Below, piece after piece: positions 62,911 through 64,000 of a DNA stretch of 64,000 nucleotides. The DNA lies in the NCBI RefSeq assembly GCF_002163755.1, contig NZ_CP015863.1:62001-126000 (forward strand), written 5' to 3'. The notes beneath the pieces were generated by a model that made no database searches, was not told where the DNA came from, and saw only the letters and a program-made list of their open reading frames with translations. The position numbers and the translations under genes are program-made. The first letter of the stretch is position 1, and each line of letters begins with the position of its first letter. Source of the DNA: Vibrio campbellii CAIM 519 = NBRC 15631 = ATCC 25920 (lineage in GTDB: Bacteria; Pseudomonadota; Gammaproteobacteria; Enterobacterales; Vibrionaceae).

Positions 62911-64000
<1,090 letters not shown>

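Overview
The window is about 64 kb of core chromosome from a gammaproteobacterium of the genus Vibrio, most likely the Harveyi clade (V. harveyi, V. campbellii, V. alginolyticus, V. parahaemolyticus group). The evidence is the 16S rRNA fragment at the right end, the gene order gyrB-recF-dnaN-dnaA // rpmH-rnpA-yidD-yidC-mnmE-mioC-oriC-mnmG-rsmG-parA-parB-atp, and several families typical of vibrios (DUF2860, DUF3157, an ERIC-like intergenic palindrome). The species cannot be settled from sequence reading alone. The window spans the replication origin of the large chromosome.

Layout. 1-5.2 kb: the dnaA-dnaN-recF-gyrB replication operon on the minus strand (gyrB runs off the left edge). 5.2-7.9 kb: a GATC-rich dnaA upstream region, then a polar amino-acid ABC importer lying between dnaA and rpmH. 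8.1-12.5 kb: rpmH-rnpA-yidD-yidC, mnmE, mioC. 12.5-13.0 kb: oriC, with five DnaA boxes, 14 GATC sites in about 220 bp and an AT-rich unwinding region built of GATC-led 12/13-mers. 13.0-17.2 kb: mnmG, rsmG, parA (with an apparent one-base deletion before the Walker A motif) and parB. 17.4-25.9 kb: the complete F1Fo ATP synthase operon atpIBEFHAGDC, then glmU. 26-27.6 kb: a divergent permease/solute-binding pair without an ATPase. 27.7-30 kb: the purine nucleoside exporter/regulator pair punC/punR. 30-36.6 kb: the ilvGMEDA operon with an ilvL leader peptide and attenuator. 36.8-47.4 kb: comM, a GGDEF protein, a DUF2860 outer-membrane protein, yihG, an ERIC-like repeat, dsbA-srkA, ccoG, yihD, a small uncharacterised 55-residue gene, a Spo0M-like protein and a hemolysin-III family protein. 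47.4-53.8 kb: DUF3157, trkH-trkA potassium uptake, rsmB, fmt, def. 54-62.4 kb: LysM protein, dprA, smg, yrdD; purEK with a PurR operator; tsaC, hemF, aroE, a DUF1488 gene, yrdA. 62.5-64 kb: an rRNA operon promoter region (P1, P2, boxB/boxA) and the first 1090 nt of 16S rRNA.

How it fits together. Replication initiation (dnaA, oriC), origin segregation (parAB), translation and RNA modification (rnpA, rpmH, mnmE, mnmG, rsmG, rsmB, fmt, def, tsaC), energy (atp) and rRNA synthesis cluster near the origin, as expected for high-demand genes in a fast-growing vibrio. comM and dprA are two natural-transformation genes.

I found no phage, CRISPR, transposase, toxin-antitoxin or defence locus. The best leads are local: the broken parA reading frame, the small gene at 45394-45561, a parS-like site inside recF, the repeated-GATC architecture at oriC and upstream of dnaA, and several unassigned operator-like palindromes.
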